Source: Paenibacillus kribbensis (GTDB taxonomy: Bacteria; Bacillota; Bacilli; Paenibacillales; Paenibacillaceae). From it: a stretch of 64,000 bases of DNA. Positions 54,799-63,213 of this stretch are shown piece by piece. Position 1 is the stretch's first letter; each line of letters starts with the position of its first letter. The stretch covers positions 4,179,501-4,243,500 of the forward strand of contig NZ_CP020028.1 in NCBI RefSeq assembly GCF_002240415.1, given 5' to 3'. Made by a program: the position numbers and the translations under genes. Below the pieces are notes generated by a model. That model searched no databases and had not been told where the DNA came from. It saw only the letters and a list, made by a program, of their open reading frames with translations.

Positions 54799-55620
54799 TC
54801 AGCCTTTCAGCGCACCCGCGGCCATCCCGCGTACCAGTTGCTTTAGTCCAAAGACCAGCAGGAGCAGTGACGGTAAAATGACAAGCGCAGTGCCCGCAAA
54901 CACCAGATTCCATGAAGTGGATTCCTGAAATTCAAGCATGGAAATGCCAATCTGTACGGTACGCATATTTTCGCTATTCGTAATCAGTAAAGGCCACAGA
55001 TACGAATTGTACATGTTCAGAAACGAATATACAGCCAGTGTTCCGAGCGCCGGGCGCGATAATGGAAGCACATGGAAGAGAAAGTAACGGATATGTCCAC
55101 ACCCGTCCATGCGGGCAGCCTCGAACAGTTCCTTGGGAAGCTGGAGAAAAAATTGTCTTAACAGGAAGGTCCCGAAGGCTGTTGCCAAAAATGGAACCGT
55201 CAGCCCTTGATACGTATCAAGCCAGTTCCAACTGCGTACTGTCAGGTAATTCGGAATAATAGTCACTTCCCAAGGGATCATCATCGTGGCTACAAACATG
55301 CTGAAAATAAAATTTTTTCCCTTAAACTCCATCTTGGCAAAGGCATAGGCCGCCAGACTGGCTGTAATGAGCTGACCGATCATGGTCAGGCCCGAAATGA
55401 GAAAGGTGTTGCCGATAAAGGCTGCTATTGGAACGATTTCAAACACTTCGGTAAAATTGGCCAAATGAAAGGAATGCGGAATAAAGTGGGGCGGATAGGC
55501 ACTCGCTTCCTCAGGCGACATCACCGCCATAAAAAACGTATAGATGACGGGATATAAAATCAGAGCAGCCGCAATCGTGAGCAGTACATACAGCAACGTT
55601 GAATGAAGGCGTCCTTTCAT
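54799..55620 (-). CDS. Sugar ABC transporter permease (UgpE-like)
   Basis: A 273-residue permease with six transmembrane helices and the EAA loop ELFEAARMDGCGHIRYFLFHVLPLSRPAL near residue 175. ATG 55620 is used with AAGGTG upstream; it overlaps the previous gene by four bases. Pairs with the UgpA-like permease to form the channel. Confidence 0.88.
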   Translation of the reverse strand: MKGRLHSTLLYVLLTIAAALILYPVIYTFFMAVMSPEEASAYPPHFIPHSFHLANFTEVFEIVPIAAFIGNTFLISGLTMIGQLITASLAAYAFAKMEFKGKNFIFSMFVATMMIPWEVTIIPNYLTVRSWNWLDTYQGLTVPFLATAFGTFLLRQFFLQLPKELFEAARMDGCGHIRYFLFHVLPLSRPALGTLAVYSFLNMYNSYLWPLLITNSENMRTVQIGISMLEFQESTSWNLVFAGTALVILPSLLLLVFGLKQLVRGMAAGALKG

Positions 55621-56582
55621 TGGTAATGCACCTTTCTTTCCACCCATTTGAACTGAATCATCGTGAGCAGCAAAATGACGACAAACAATACAATCGCCTG
55701 GGCGCTTCCCGTGCCGAATCGGAAATTAACGAAGGCCTCCTGATAAATGGAGTATACAAACACATTCGTACTGTTCACCGGCCCGCCCTTGGTCAAAATG
55801 TTAATTTGCGCGAAGGACTGAAAGGCCCCGATAATGGAGACTACCGTCACAAAAAAGATCGTTGGCGATAGCAATGGCATGGAAATACGCCAGAACGTGA
55901 TCAAGGGACCGGCCCCATCCATTTTGGCACTTTCATACATGTCGTCCGGAATCCCTTGCAGTCCGCTGGATAAAATAATGTAATTGAAGCCTAGATTCAT
56001 CCAAATAGTCATGATGGCTACGGAGAGCAGCGCCCAGTCCGGGCTGGTCAGCCATGGAACCGGATTGATATGTAACAGGGAAAGCACGTAATTGAACATC
56101 CCGAGTGTCGGATGAAAAAGAAACTTCCATATGACGGCAGATGAACCGACCGACAGCACCATCGGTAGTGAAAACGCGAACTGAAAAATGCGCATTCCGC
56201 GTAGTTTACTATGGGTCAGTGCAGCCAGCACGAGCGCCAATAAAATACCTGCAGGCACCGTCAATAGCGCGAACAGGAGCGTGACCTTGATCCCTTGCAG
56301 AAACTGACCTGAGCTGAAAAGTACAGCAAAATTATCCAACCCTACATAAGCTGCAACGTTTCCTGCCGGATCTGTGGAATGCAGGCTGAGATAAACCGAC
56401 TTCAACATCGGATAAAACATAAATACAGCAAATAAAATGAGCGATGGAGCCAAAAAGGTGTACGCCAGCGCATTTTCGCGCAATCTCTGAATTTTTAGCG
56501 AACTTGTGCGTATGCGGGCCTTAGATGAAGCCAGATGCCGACTTCTCGTACCAAGTCCCATCGATTTGTTAAGCTCACTCAA
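55617..56582 (-). CDS. Sugar ABC transporter permease (UgpA-like)
   Basis: A 321-residue permease with six transmembrane helices and the EAA loop DDMYESAKMDGAGPLITFWRISMPLLSP. TTG 56582 is chosen because AAAGGGGCG lies about seven bases upstream; a longer frame to 56651 lacks a site. First gene of the three-gene importer. No ATPase is encoded with it; Firmicutes often share one MsmX-like ATPase among such systems. Confidence 0.87.
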   Translation of the reverse strand: MSELNKSMGLGTRSRHLASSKARIRTSSLKIQRLRENALAYTFLAPSLILFAVFMFYPMLKSVYLSLHSTDPAGNVAAYVGLDNFAVLFSSGQFLQGIKVTLLFALLTVPAGILLALVLAALTHSKLRGMRIFQFAFSLPMVLSVGSSAVIWKFLFHPTLGMFNYVLSLLHINPVPWLTSPDWALLSVAIMTIWMNLGFNYIILSSGLQGIPDDMYESAKMDGAGPLITFWRISMPLLSPTIFFVTVVSIIGAFQSFAQINILTKGGPVNSTNVFVYSIYQEAFVNFRFGTGSAQAIVLFVVILLLTMIQFKWVERKVHYQ

Positions 56583-56773
56583 AACGAAACGCCCCTTTCT
56601 TTTCAAACCAGCCTCAGTAAGTGTATCGTTTCGATGTAAAGGGATCATCAAACGGACTGGTGTATACTGTAAATTCTTCTCCTCTTTGTAAAAAAAAGAT
56701 CCATAGGTATAAGCACACAGACATAGACTCCCGCATAGGATGCATTATTACATGGTATGGAGGTTAGAGGCGA

Positions 56774-57094
56774 ATGTCCTACAGTACCGCTAGTCCACAA
56801 TCGTTATATCAAGCCAAACCGGAATTCCAGACAAGGCTTGTCAAGGCTCGCCAGCACCTGCATCAAAGACTCAAACCACACCTCAATCAAACCGTCCGGG
56901 TCCAAACGATGGATCATCATGTGTATGAAGGAACGATTGTTCACATGGACGCCGATCATCTATATATAAGGGTTCCTCAGCCGTATCATTCGCCTTCCCC
57001 AGGCACTCCACCCCCTTACCGTCCCTATACCTACAGCAATGTCATTCTACTGTTGGTACTGTACACGCTGCTAGTGATGATACTGCTGAGCTGA
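56774..57094 (+). CDS. Hypothetical 106-aa protein with Sm-like segment and C-terminal helix
   Basis: A small protein I do not recognise. The middle (~38-67: LNQTVRVQTMDHHVYEGTIVHMDADHLYIRV) reads like the beta strands of an Sm/Lsm-type barrel. A Pro-rich linker (~70-84) and one C-terminal transmembrane helix (~87-105) follow. GAGGCGA precedes ATG 56774. A CACA-N16-CATAGGATG element at 56714-56742 resembles a SigK promoter, so a sporulation role is possible. A terminator follows. Function unknown. Confidence 0.65.
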   Translation: MSYSTASPQSLYQAKPEFQTRLVKARQHLHQRLKPHLNQTVRVQTMDHHVYEGTIVHMDADHLYIRVPQPYHSPSPGTPPPYRPYTYSNVILLLVLYTLLVMILLS

Positions 57095-57120
57095 CGCACG
57101 ACGCATTCAGTTCATGACAA

Positions 57121-57180
57121 AAAAACCTCCAAATTCGTTAATATGCCGATAGTTGGCTATTCACAAATTTGGAGGTTTTA
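57121..57180 (+). terminator. Terminator after the 106-aa gene
   Basis: AAAACCTCCAAATT and AATTTGGAGGTTTT pair perfectly over 14 bases around a 30-base loop. Confidence 0.8.
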
Positions 57181-57310
57181 CGTATTTATTTTACATATTG
57201 AAACAGGAATTTAAAGGAATCTAAAAGCAGATAATTCGCAAACGAGGAATGGTATGTGTACCTTCTTGGCAAGCTAATGTGAGAAAACGTCAGAACGGAG
57301 AAGATGCCTG

Positions 57311-58102
57311 ATGAAATATAACCGATTACTGTCTACAAGTGTCGCTGTTGCCTTGTTCTGTGCCAGCTTTTGCCCCACACCCTATACCAATACTACACAG
57401 GCCGCATCGTACGCCTCCCCTGCTCCTACAAAAGGAAGAGCCTATTACGAAGAACGAGGGGACATTGTATGGGAAGTTCCTACCTCTCGCAAGGTGATTG
57501 CCCTCACCTTCGACGATGGACCGGATGAGACCAAAACGCCGGCTATTCTGGATTTGCTCAAGCAATATGACGCCAAAGCGACCTTTTTTGTCGTCGGCAG
57601 CCGAGTAGAGAAACTCCCTCACATTGTAAAGCGGGAACGAGAAGAAGGACATGATGTCGGCAACCATACCTTCCATCATTCATCCTTCCATCGTATTTCC
57701 CGTAACAAAGCCCTGTCTGAAATGGATCAGGGCCAAGCCAGCATCGTTCAAGCAACGGGTACAGAAACTCACCTTTTCCGTCCACCGGGTGGTTCCTATA
57801 CCGACTCGCTCGTCAAACTATCTAAAGAAAAAGGGCTCAAAATGATTTTATGGTCCTGGCATCAGGACACCCTGGATTGGCGAAGACCCGGCGTACACCG
57901 CATCGCTAATAAAGTGCTCCGCAACGCCAGAAACGGCGATATCGTCCTCATGCACGATTATGTATATAAAAGTACACAAACCGTTGAAGCCCTCAAAATC
58001 ATTTTGCCTGAGCTGAAAAAAAGAGGGTTTACCTTCGTCACCGTAACCGAACTGCTTGCCAATCGTAAGACGCCCGAAGGACTTATTGAAGTGAATAAAT
58101 GA
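57311..58102 (+). CDS. Exported polysaccharide deacetylase (CE4 family)
   Basis: A 263-residue protein with an N-terminal signal sequence (~1-32) and a NodB domain (~60-250). CE4 motifs are complete: catalytic Asp68/Asp69 in TFDDGPDETKTP, the metal His pair in GNHTFHH, RPPGG, DTLDW and LMHD. Such enzymes remove acetyl groups from peptidoglycan or chitin-like polymers. GGAGAAG precedes ATG 57311. It is followed by the sortase group, all envelope related; the exact substrate is unknown. Confidence 0.9.
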   Translation: MKYNRLLSTSVAVALFCASFCPTPYTNTTQAASYASPAPTKGRAYYEERGDIVWEVPTSRKVIALTFDDGPDETKTPAILDLLKQYDAKATFFVVGSRVEKLPHIVKREREEGHDVGNHTFHHSSFHRISRNKALSEMDQGQASIVQATGTETHLFRPPGGSYTDSLVKLSKEKGLKMILWSWHQDTLDWRRPGVHRIANKVLRNARNGDIVLMHDYVYKSTQTVEALKIILPELKKRGFTFVTVTELLANRKTPEGLIEVNK

Positions 58103-58218
58103 TTTCATAGGAATGAATTTCAAGACAATTTCCCCCTATGAAATTATTGGCTACATAAAACGTTCTTCGTACGGAAAATATAATGGAGAATTACCAACTA
58201 TCTCAAGGAGGCAATAAC

Positions 58219-58530
58219 ATGAAAAAAGCAATATTGGCTGTAGCGTCCCTAGCTGTATTTCTGTCAGCAGGATCCATGGTATCTGCATCTGCACCCGCAA
58301 CAGAAAAGCATGAGCACAAAGTACACCAACATAAGGTTAAGGCTCATGCGAAACATGAACACAAGCTGCACGCCAAGAGCAAACATGAGAAAGTCCACAA
58401 GCTACATGCACATAAAGCTGCACCTGGCAAAATCATTGGAGGAAAAAGCATTCATGCGAAAAGTATGAAAGCAAAGGCTACTAAATTACCAAAAACCGGA
58501 TTTGGTGGCGCAAGCGAGCAAATGGATTAG
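58219..58530 (+). CDS. His/Lys-rich exported mini-protein with C-terminal LPKTG, probable sortase substrate
   Basis: A 103-residue protein with a clear signal peptide (~1-26, ending VSASA), a region of alternating His, Lys and Ala (~30-70), and KLPKTGFGGASEQMD at the very C-terminus. The LPKTG sorting motif is present, but the hydrophobic helix and positive tail that normally follow are absent: only 8-9 residues remain, and no other frame supplies them. AAGGAGGC precedes ATG 58219. It directly precedes a sortase gene, so it is probably the dedicated substrate. The role of the His/Lys region (cell-wall, metal or DNA binding) is unknown. Confidence 0.8.
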   Translation: MKKAILAVASLAVFLSAGSMVSASAPATEKHEHKVHQHKVKAHAKHEHKLHAKSKHEKVHKLHAHKAAPGKIIGGKSIHAKSMKAKATKLPKTGFGGASEQMD

Positions 58531-58539
58531 GGAGGGTCA

Positions 58540-58572
58540 AAGGAGAGGGTTAGCTTGTAGACCCTCTCTCTT
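58540..58572 (+). terminator. Intercistronic hairpin between the LPKTG gene and the sortase
   Basis: GGAGAGGGT and ACCCTCTC pair around a 10-base loop, followed by a weak T-rich stretch (TTTCTTC). It may reduce downstream expression or limit the upstream message. Confidence 0.5.
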
Positions 58573-58579
58573 TCTTCAT

Positions 58580-59263
58580 ATGAACAAAAAGTGGATCATT
58601 CGTATCATAGTGCTATTGATTTTGCTGGGTAGTACTAGCTGTTCTTCTTCGGCTAAACATGATGGCAACCCCACCCAGGCCCCGGCTAAGCTTGAAATTC
58701 AACAACCTAAAACGCCGAAGCCATTACAGGTTAAAAGTAAACCCTTTCCAGGCATCATTCCACATAAAATTGATATTCCTGCGGTTCGTGTTCATTCGAT
58801 TATAGAACCGGTTGCCTATTTAGAAAATGGACAAATGGGCGTTCCAGGTAACACGGATCGAGTAGGTTATTTATCTACTGGAATATTGCCAGGAGCCGCG
58901 GGTAATGCAATTATGGATGGGCATGTTGATACATATACGGGTCCGGCAGTTTTTTATCCTCTTAAAAAACTGAAAAGGGGGGATTACGTGTATGTGACTG
59001 GCGATGACGGCTGTAAGCTTCAGTTTGTTGTAGAGTCTGTGAAATTTTACCTAACCCCCGAAGCACCAATTCAAACGATTTTTGGGCCTACTGAAGAGCA
59101 CCGTTTAAACTTGATTACCTGTGCCGGACGCTACAGTCGAAGCAAGAAGGAACATGAAGGAAGACTGGTCGTCTTTACTAAATTAGCACACATGAATTCA
59201 GCTTGTGAGAAACTTACGGTTCAAAACAAGGACAACCCAATCATTTCCAAGGAGAATGAATAA
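58580..59263 (+). CDS. Class F-like sortase
   Basis: A 227-residue membrane-anchored transpeptidase: N-terminal helix (~5-20) with a possible weak lipobox (STSC), a Pro/Lys-rich spacer, and a sortase domain (~58-205). The catalytic residues are His115 (GHVDTYTG), Cys181 (LITCAGR) and Arg195 (HEGRLVVF). Sequence spacing fits class F/D-like single-domain sortases. No ribosome site stands before ATG 58580, which lies just after a hairpin; a TTG 58502 frame is an alternative. Placed between its likely substrate and an amidase, it probably attaches the LPKTG protein to the wall. Confidence 0.85.
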   Translation: MNKKWIIRIIVLLILLGSTSCSSSAKHDGNPTQAPAKLEIQQPKTPKPLQVKSKPFPGIIPHKIDIPAVRVHSIIEPVAYLENGQMGVPGNTDRVGYLSTGILPGAAGNAIMDGHVDTYTGPAVFYPLKKLKRGDYVYVTGDDGCKLQFVVESVKFYLTPEAPIQTIFGPTEEHRLNLITCAGRYSRSKKEHEGRLVVFTKLAHMNSACEKLTVQNKDNPIISKENE

Positions 59264-59265
59264 CT

Positions 59266-60390
59266 GTGCTTAGAATCACAAAATTACAATTGCTGTGCAT
59301 GACCTTAATATTGATTCCTGCTTGCAGCTTCTCTTTATTTCGTGCACAAGCCGAGCCAGCTAAAAAGGAAAACGTCGTCCCCTTTCTTCAAGAATTGTTT
59401 GAAGACCGCACTCAGTTGTTGATGGATCAGGATAAAAGGCATATTGAGGACCATTACTTGTTAACAGATAAACGAAGCAACTACGCGTACCTTCATGAAA
59501 TGAACAGGGCCGAATACATTCAAGAATGGGCCAAGCATCGTAAAATGAAATTTGTGAATGCGGAAAGTTCCATTCGGGTAGCTCGTGCTGACGTGTTGGG
59601 CGATACGGCAAAAGTGTCTCTTGTTCAGTCCTTGAAATTGAGTTATGAGTATATCGACGACTATCCAGGTCGGCATGATTTTGGAATTGGAACTCGTCAT
59701 GGCATTACATTGAGAAAAAAAGACAATCGTTGGTACGTGGAGCGTGAATGGTATTCAGACCCTCTAGAAGAAAATGCAAAGAAAATTGAAAAATCCGATT
59801 TATTTTTCACTCCCCATAAAGATCCAGCAACACCAGAGAGGGTTATTCATAAATACAACAGAACCCGCGCAGTTGACTATGCAAACAAGTATGCAGGAAC
59901 GACATGGGGTGCAGGGAATGGTCAGCGATATAATCAAAAATATCTGGATTATAATTCCAAAGGGGGCGACTGTACCAACTTCTCCTCACAAGTGATCGGG
60001 GACGCGAAGGAAGGCGGAGGGCTGCCTATGAAATCAGGATGGCATTACTTGTATGGCCACGGTGGAAGCCAAGCCTGGGTTCAAACGGACGCATTTAAAA
60101 ATTTTCTGATACGCTCCGGCTATGGCAGAATTATAGGGCAAGGAAGCTTTTCTAATATTGTCCAATCGATAAATGAACGGCAGCAGCAGCTTGACAAACC
60201 CCAGCTGATGCCAGGTGATTTAATTGCTTACGTGTTAAAAGGAGATGTTGACCATTTCTCTATAGTTGTTGGATTTGATCAGCGTGGCTTTCCTTTAGTC
60301 AACTCCCATACCGCAGACCGTTACAGAGTCCCCTTCGACTTGGGGTGGGATAAAAATACCAAGTATTTGTTGATTCATATACAAGATTAA
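59266..60390 (+). CDS. Exported amidase_6-domain protein
   Basis: A 374-residue exported protein with a signal peptide (~1-29) and a C-terminal amidase_6 domain (~195-374). That domain shows Cys236 in GGDCTNFSSQ, DHFSIVVG and VNSHT, a Cys/His catalytic pair like NlpC-type enzymes. The N-terminal ~160 residues form an unrecognised exported domain. The start is GTG 59266 with AAGGAGA upstream, two bases after the sortase stop. It is probably a wall hydrolase acting with the sortase; the bond cut is unknown. Confidence 0.85.
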   Translation: MLRITKLQLLCMTLILIPACSFSLFRAQAEPAKKENVVPFLQELFEDRTQLLMDQDKRHIEDHYLLTDKRSNYAYLHEMNRAEYIQEWAKHRKMKFVNAESSIRVARADVLGDTAKVSLVQSLKLSYEYIDDYPGRHDFGIGTRHGITLRKKDNRWYVEREWYSDPLEENAKKIEKSDLFFTPHKDPATPERVIHKYNRTRAVDYANKYAGTTWGAGNGQRYNQKYLDYNSKGGDCTNFSSQVIGDAKEGGGLPMKSGWHYLYGHGGSQAWVQTDAFKNFLIRSGYGRIIGQGSFSNIVQSINERQQQLDKPQLMPGDLIAYVLKGDVDHFSIVVGFDQRGFPLVNSHTADRYRVPFDLGWDKNTKYLLIHIQD

Positions 60391-60414
60391 GCATTAAATG
60401 ACTTGTCACACTTG

Positions 60415-60446
60415 TTCATATCCCGGAGGATGCTGTCATAGGAATA
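60415..60446 (+). promoter_or_regulatory. SigE-like promoter before the flippase gene
   Basis: TTCATAT and CATAGGAAT are spaced about 14-15 bases, resembling SigE elements; spoVB is SigE-dependent in B. subtilis. Confidence 0.35.
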
Positions 60447-60478
60447 ATATGGACAGCTTCTAATGGGGTGAAAATAAT

Positions 60479-61969
60479 TTGAAATTACCTCTTTTATTAA
60501 AGCAAACCATGGTGAGAGCTAATGCGATGATTGTTGTGAAAGCCATCGGTTTGGTTGGAAAAGTATTTATGACGCGACTTGTTGGAGCCGAAGGAATGGG
60601 CCTTTATCAGCTAGCCTACTCCTTCTATAGCTTAATATTGATGATTATTTCAGGGGGATTGCCGACAGCTTTGGGTATGTTTACAGCGAAGCATACTGCA
60701 AGAGGCTGGCGTTTGTTCAAAATCTTTTCTATATTTCTGATGCTCACGGGCTTGATATGCAGTGTCTTAACCTTTTGGCTTTCAAAACCGATCGCTTCTT
60801 TGCTTGGTTATCCACAGCTTGATTTTGTGATTCGATGTCTATCCCCTGCTATACTGGCAGTCCCCTTGCTAAGTCTGCTGCGCGGATATTTGCAAGGGCT
60901 TGAGAAATACACAGCAATTGCTCTTTCGGAAATTATAGAACAAACCGTCAGGATTGGTACTTTAATATGGCTGGTGCCACTATTTATTCAATACGGCATT
61001 GAGTCTGCTGTAGGCGGAGCGGTACTTGGAACCTTTACAGGCGCATTGTTAGCCTTTGCAATGCTTTCTGCTTTTTTTATGTACAATCGTCCCTCTGTAG
61101 CTTTGTCTCCCCCATCAACTCGAACAGATCTACCTTTGGTGGTACAAGCTTCATTTGCTATTGCACTTACACGCTTGCTTATCCCGGCTTCCGACTTTAT
61201 GGATGCGATCATCATCCCTCAACGATTACAGGTTGCCGGAGTTTCTCCCAAAGAAGCAGCGGAGATGTTCGGTATTGTCACGGGTATCGCTCTTGTGGTC
61301 GCTTATATGCCTACTCTGATTACGGGCTCGCTAACACATACGCTCACAATGAAAATAACTACGGATTGGCAAAATAAGGAATATAACATCTTCTACAAAA
61401 AAAGCCATACCGCCCTTCAGATAGCATGGGTCTGGGGATTAGCCTCAGGTTTTTTTATTTTTGAATATGCCTCCGAAATTTCCCTATTTGTTTTTGGTAT
61501 ACAACATGCCGAAATTCCCATTAAATCATTGGCAATGCTACCGTTATTCGTCGGATTGCGGGAAATCACAACAAGCATCTTATGGGCACAAAATCGGAAG
61601 AAAACTCCCTTTATTGGCCTTGGCACAGGAGTCCTTGTCAACTTCATTATTCTTTATTCCTTAGTTGCCATTCCCGGGCTCGGGTATGCCGGTATGTCTT
61701 TGGGAATCATCATGCTCGAATGGATCGCAATGGCCTGGAATTTCAAAGCTCTGGAACTCTTCCAGCAAATCAAATCCCGCATAATCATTATGCTGTTAGT
61801 GGACATTCTTGCTTTTGAAGCCATTCTGATTATGGTTACGCTGTGTTCCAAGTCTTTATCCTCATTAGACTGGCCGCAGACGGTCCAAATTATTGCTGAG
61901 ATACTTCATTACTGCTTTTGGTGTGCACTGTATTTGAAAGTACGCTTAAAGAGCGTTTTCGAAGAGTAG
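60479..61969 (+). CDS. SpoVB/MurJ-like polysaccharide flippase
   Basis: A 496-residue MOP-superfamily protein with about 12-14 transmembrane helices. The SpoVB-type start (ANAMIVVKAIGLVGKVFMTRLVGAEGMGLYQL) and ALGMFTAKHTARG are visible. SpoVB proteins flip lipid-linked wall or polysaccharide precursors, in sporulation for the founding member. The start is TTG 60479, with GGGGTGA upstream. It follows the sortase/amidase genes by 88 bases, which contain a SigE-like promoter, so it may be separately expressed. Family clear; paralogue choice uncertain. Confidence 0.88.
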   Translation: MKLPLLLKQTMVRANAMIVVKAIGLVGKVFMTRLVGAEGMGLYQLAYSFYSLILMIISGGLPTALGMFTAKHTARGWRLFKIFSIFLMLTGLICSVLTFWLSKPIASLLGYPQLDFVIRCLSPAILAVPLLSLLRGYLQGLEKYTAIALSEIIEQTVRIGTLIWLVPLFIQYGIESAVGGAVLGTFTGALLAFAMLSAFFMYNRPSVALSPPSTRTDLPLVVQASFAIALTRLLIPASDFMDAIIIPQRLQVAGVSPKEAAEMFGIVTGIALVVAYMPTLITGSLTHTLTMKITTDWQNKEYNIFYKKSHTALQIAWVWGLASGFFIFEYASEISLFVFGIQHAEIPIKSLAMLPLFVGLREITTSILWAQNRKKTPFIGLGTGVLVNFIILYSLVAIPGLGYAGMSLGIIMLEWIAMAWNFKALELFQQIKSRIIIMLLVDILAFEAILIMVTLCSKSLSSLDWPQTVQIIAEILHYCFWCALYLKVRLKSVFEE

Positions 61970-61994
61970 ACAAGGCCTGCTTTCAGATTTCTAA

Positions 61995-62447
61995 TCAGCT
62001 ATTGGTCATCATCTTCTTGTCGAGCTGATCAAGTACCATCGGCCATGCCTGCTCGTGTTGGTCCCTCGAATTTGTATCTGGAAAACCTGCGTGCGTTAGG
62101 CGAAGCTGTGTGCCATTTCCGTTGAGTTTAAGCTCAACGGTGAGCACCGTTTCATACCCTTTTGTGCCTCCTTCCCCAGTAACCCAGGTCAATTCGATAA
62201 GGCGATCTGGTTCAAGTCTTAGAAACCTTCCGTAATGCGGATGGCGTTTCCCCTCAAAATGCGTTTCGAAAAAAAAGGCCGTATTCACTCGGGCCTCCAT
62301 GATGACTGTCCCTGGGGCTGCAAACCATTGGTCGAACTGCTTGGTCCACGCTTGATACAGGACAACAGGTGACGCCTCCATTTTTCGTTCCACCGTCAGA
62401 TGATGCGGCCTTTGTGAAATATCAGGCAAAGAAACAGGTAATGTCAT
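61995..62447 (-). CDS. SRPBCC/AHSA1-domain protein
   Basis: A 150-residue single-domain protein of the START-like AHSA1 family: [27 protein letters not shown], the [18 protein letters not shown] strand pair and a C-terminal helix [12 protein letters not shown]. Such domains bind hydrophobic ligands or Hsp90; in bacteria the role is mostly unknown. Convergent with the flippase gene, 25 bases apart. The ribosome site (GGGATTGAAGATGAA) is weak. Confidence 0.85.
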   Translation of the reverse strand: MTLPVSLPDISQRPHHLTVERKMEASPVVLYQAWTKQFDQWFAAPGTVIMEARVNTAFFFETHFEGKRHPHYGRFLRLEPDRLIELTWVTGEGGTKGYETVLTVELKLNGNGTQLRLTHAGFPDTNSRDQHEQAWPMVLDQLDKKMMTNS

Positions 62448-62513
62448 TTCATCTTCAATCCCTTCAATTCAACAGCATTTTGATCATGTCTGCATTATTA
62501 TACCCATAAATCA

Positions 62514-62560
62514 AAGAAAAAAAGGCTACTCAAAAGTTCAACGAACTCATGAGAGCCTCA
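62514..62560 (-). terminator. Terminator after the YmaF-like gene
   Basis: On the minus strand GAGGCTCTCATGAGTTC pairs imperfectly with GAACTTTTGAGTAGCC, followed by seven T. Confidence 0.65.
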
Positions 62561-62674
62561 AAACAATCTGATCAGAGTTAACATCTCCTAACCCCTTGCT
62601 ACAACAAGGGTTTTTGGCATTTTCACATCATGCCGTCCATGTTGTGCGAATTGGGATATTGGAGGATAGGCTTT

Positions 62675-63085
62675 TCAATACGGTTGAGGCCGGCATTCTT
62701 CCTCATTACCAGTACTTCCACAGTACTTGTGAACGTGAGGAATTTTACCACTTACTGTGGTACATCCTTCAAAACGGTGGTAATGGCCACCTCTTGGCAA
62801 GGGAATGGCTGGCCCTGTTGTTCCTTTAATAAGATGCTTATGTTGCTCGTTACATGATGTTTCCACACAATAATGATGAACATGCGGAACACCACTTGGA
62901 GCCGGCTTTGTTTCTCCACAGTAATGGTGGCAGTGTCCCACATCAAATGATGTAGTCCCCTTAATAGGATGCACGTGAACCCTATTAACTGGTCTACCGT
63001 CCCACGAAGTAATAAAAAGCCTATGCGAATGGTCAGAGTCGGAATCACCGGAATGTACAACAAAACCTGTTACTGGTATTTCCAT
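62675..63085 (-). CDS. YmaF-like His/Cys-rich repeat protein
   Basis: A 136-residue protein built from a repeated His/Cys unit. Residues 37-73 and 82-122 align (HxHxIKGTT ... GHxHxxxG/C ... PHVHxYC), a tandem duplication. The N-terminal SGDSDSDHSHRLFITSWDG and the RPVNRVHVHPIKGTTSFDVGH order fit the YmaF family. AGGAGG precedes ATG 63085; a terminator follows. No signal peptide. The density of His and Cys suggests metal binding; no function is established. Confidence 0.82.
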   Translation of the reverse strand: MEIPVTGFVVHSGDSDSDHSHRLFITSWDGRPVNRVHVHPIKGTTSFDVGHCHHYCGETKPAPSGVPHVHHYCVETSCNEQHKHLIKGTTGPAIPLPRGGHYHRFEGCTTVSGKIPHVHKYCGSTGNEEECRPQPY

Positions 63086-63213
63086 CAGCAACCTCCTCTC
63101 TTCATCAACTGCTACATACTATGAAGGAGGTAGTGTAAATGCTCAATCTAAGCGAAATATTGGCGTATTACCTAGACTTTTGTGAAATAAGGCTTCTGAA
63201 ACAGCTATACCTT

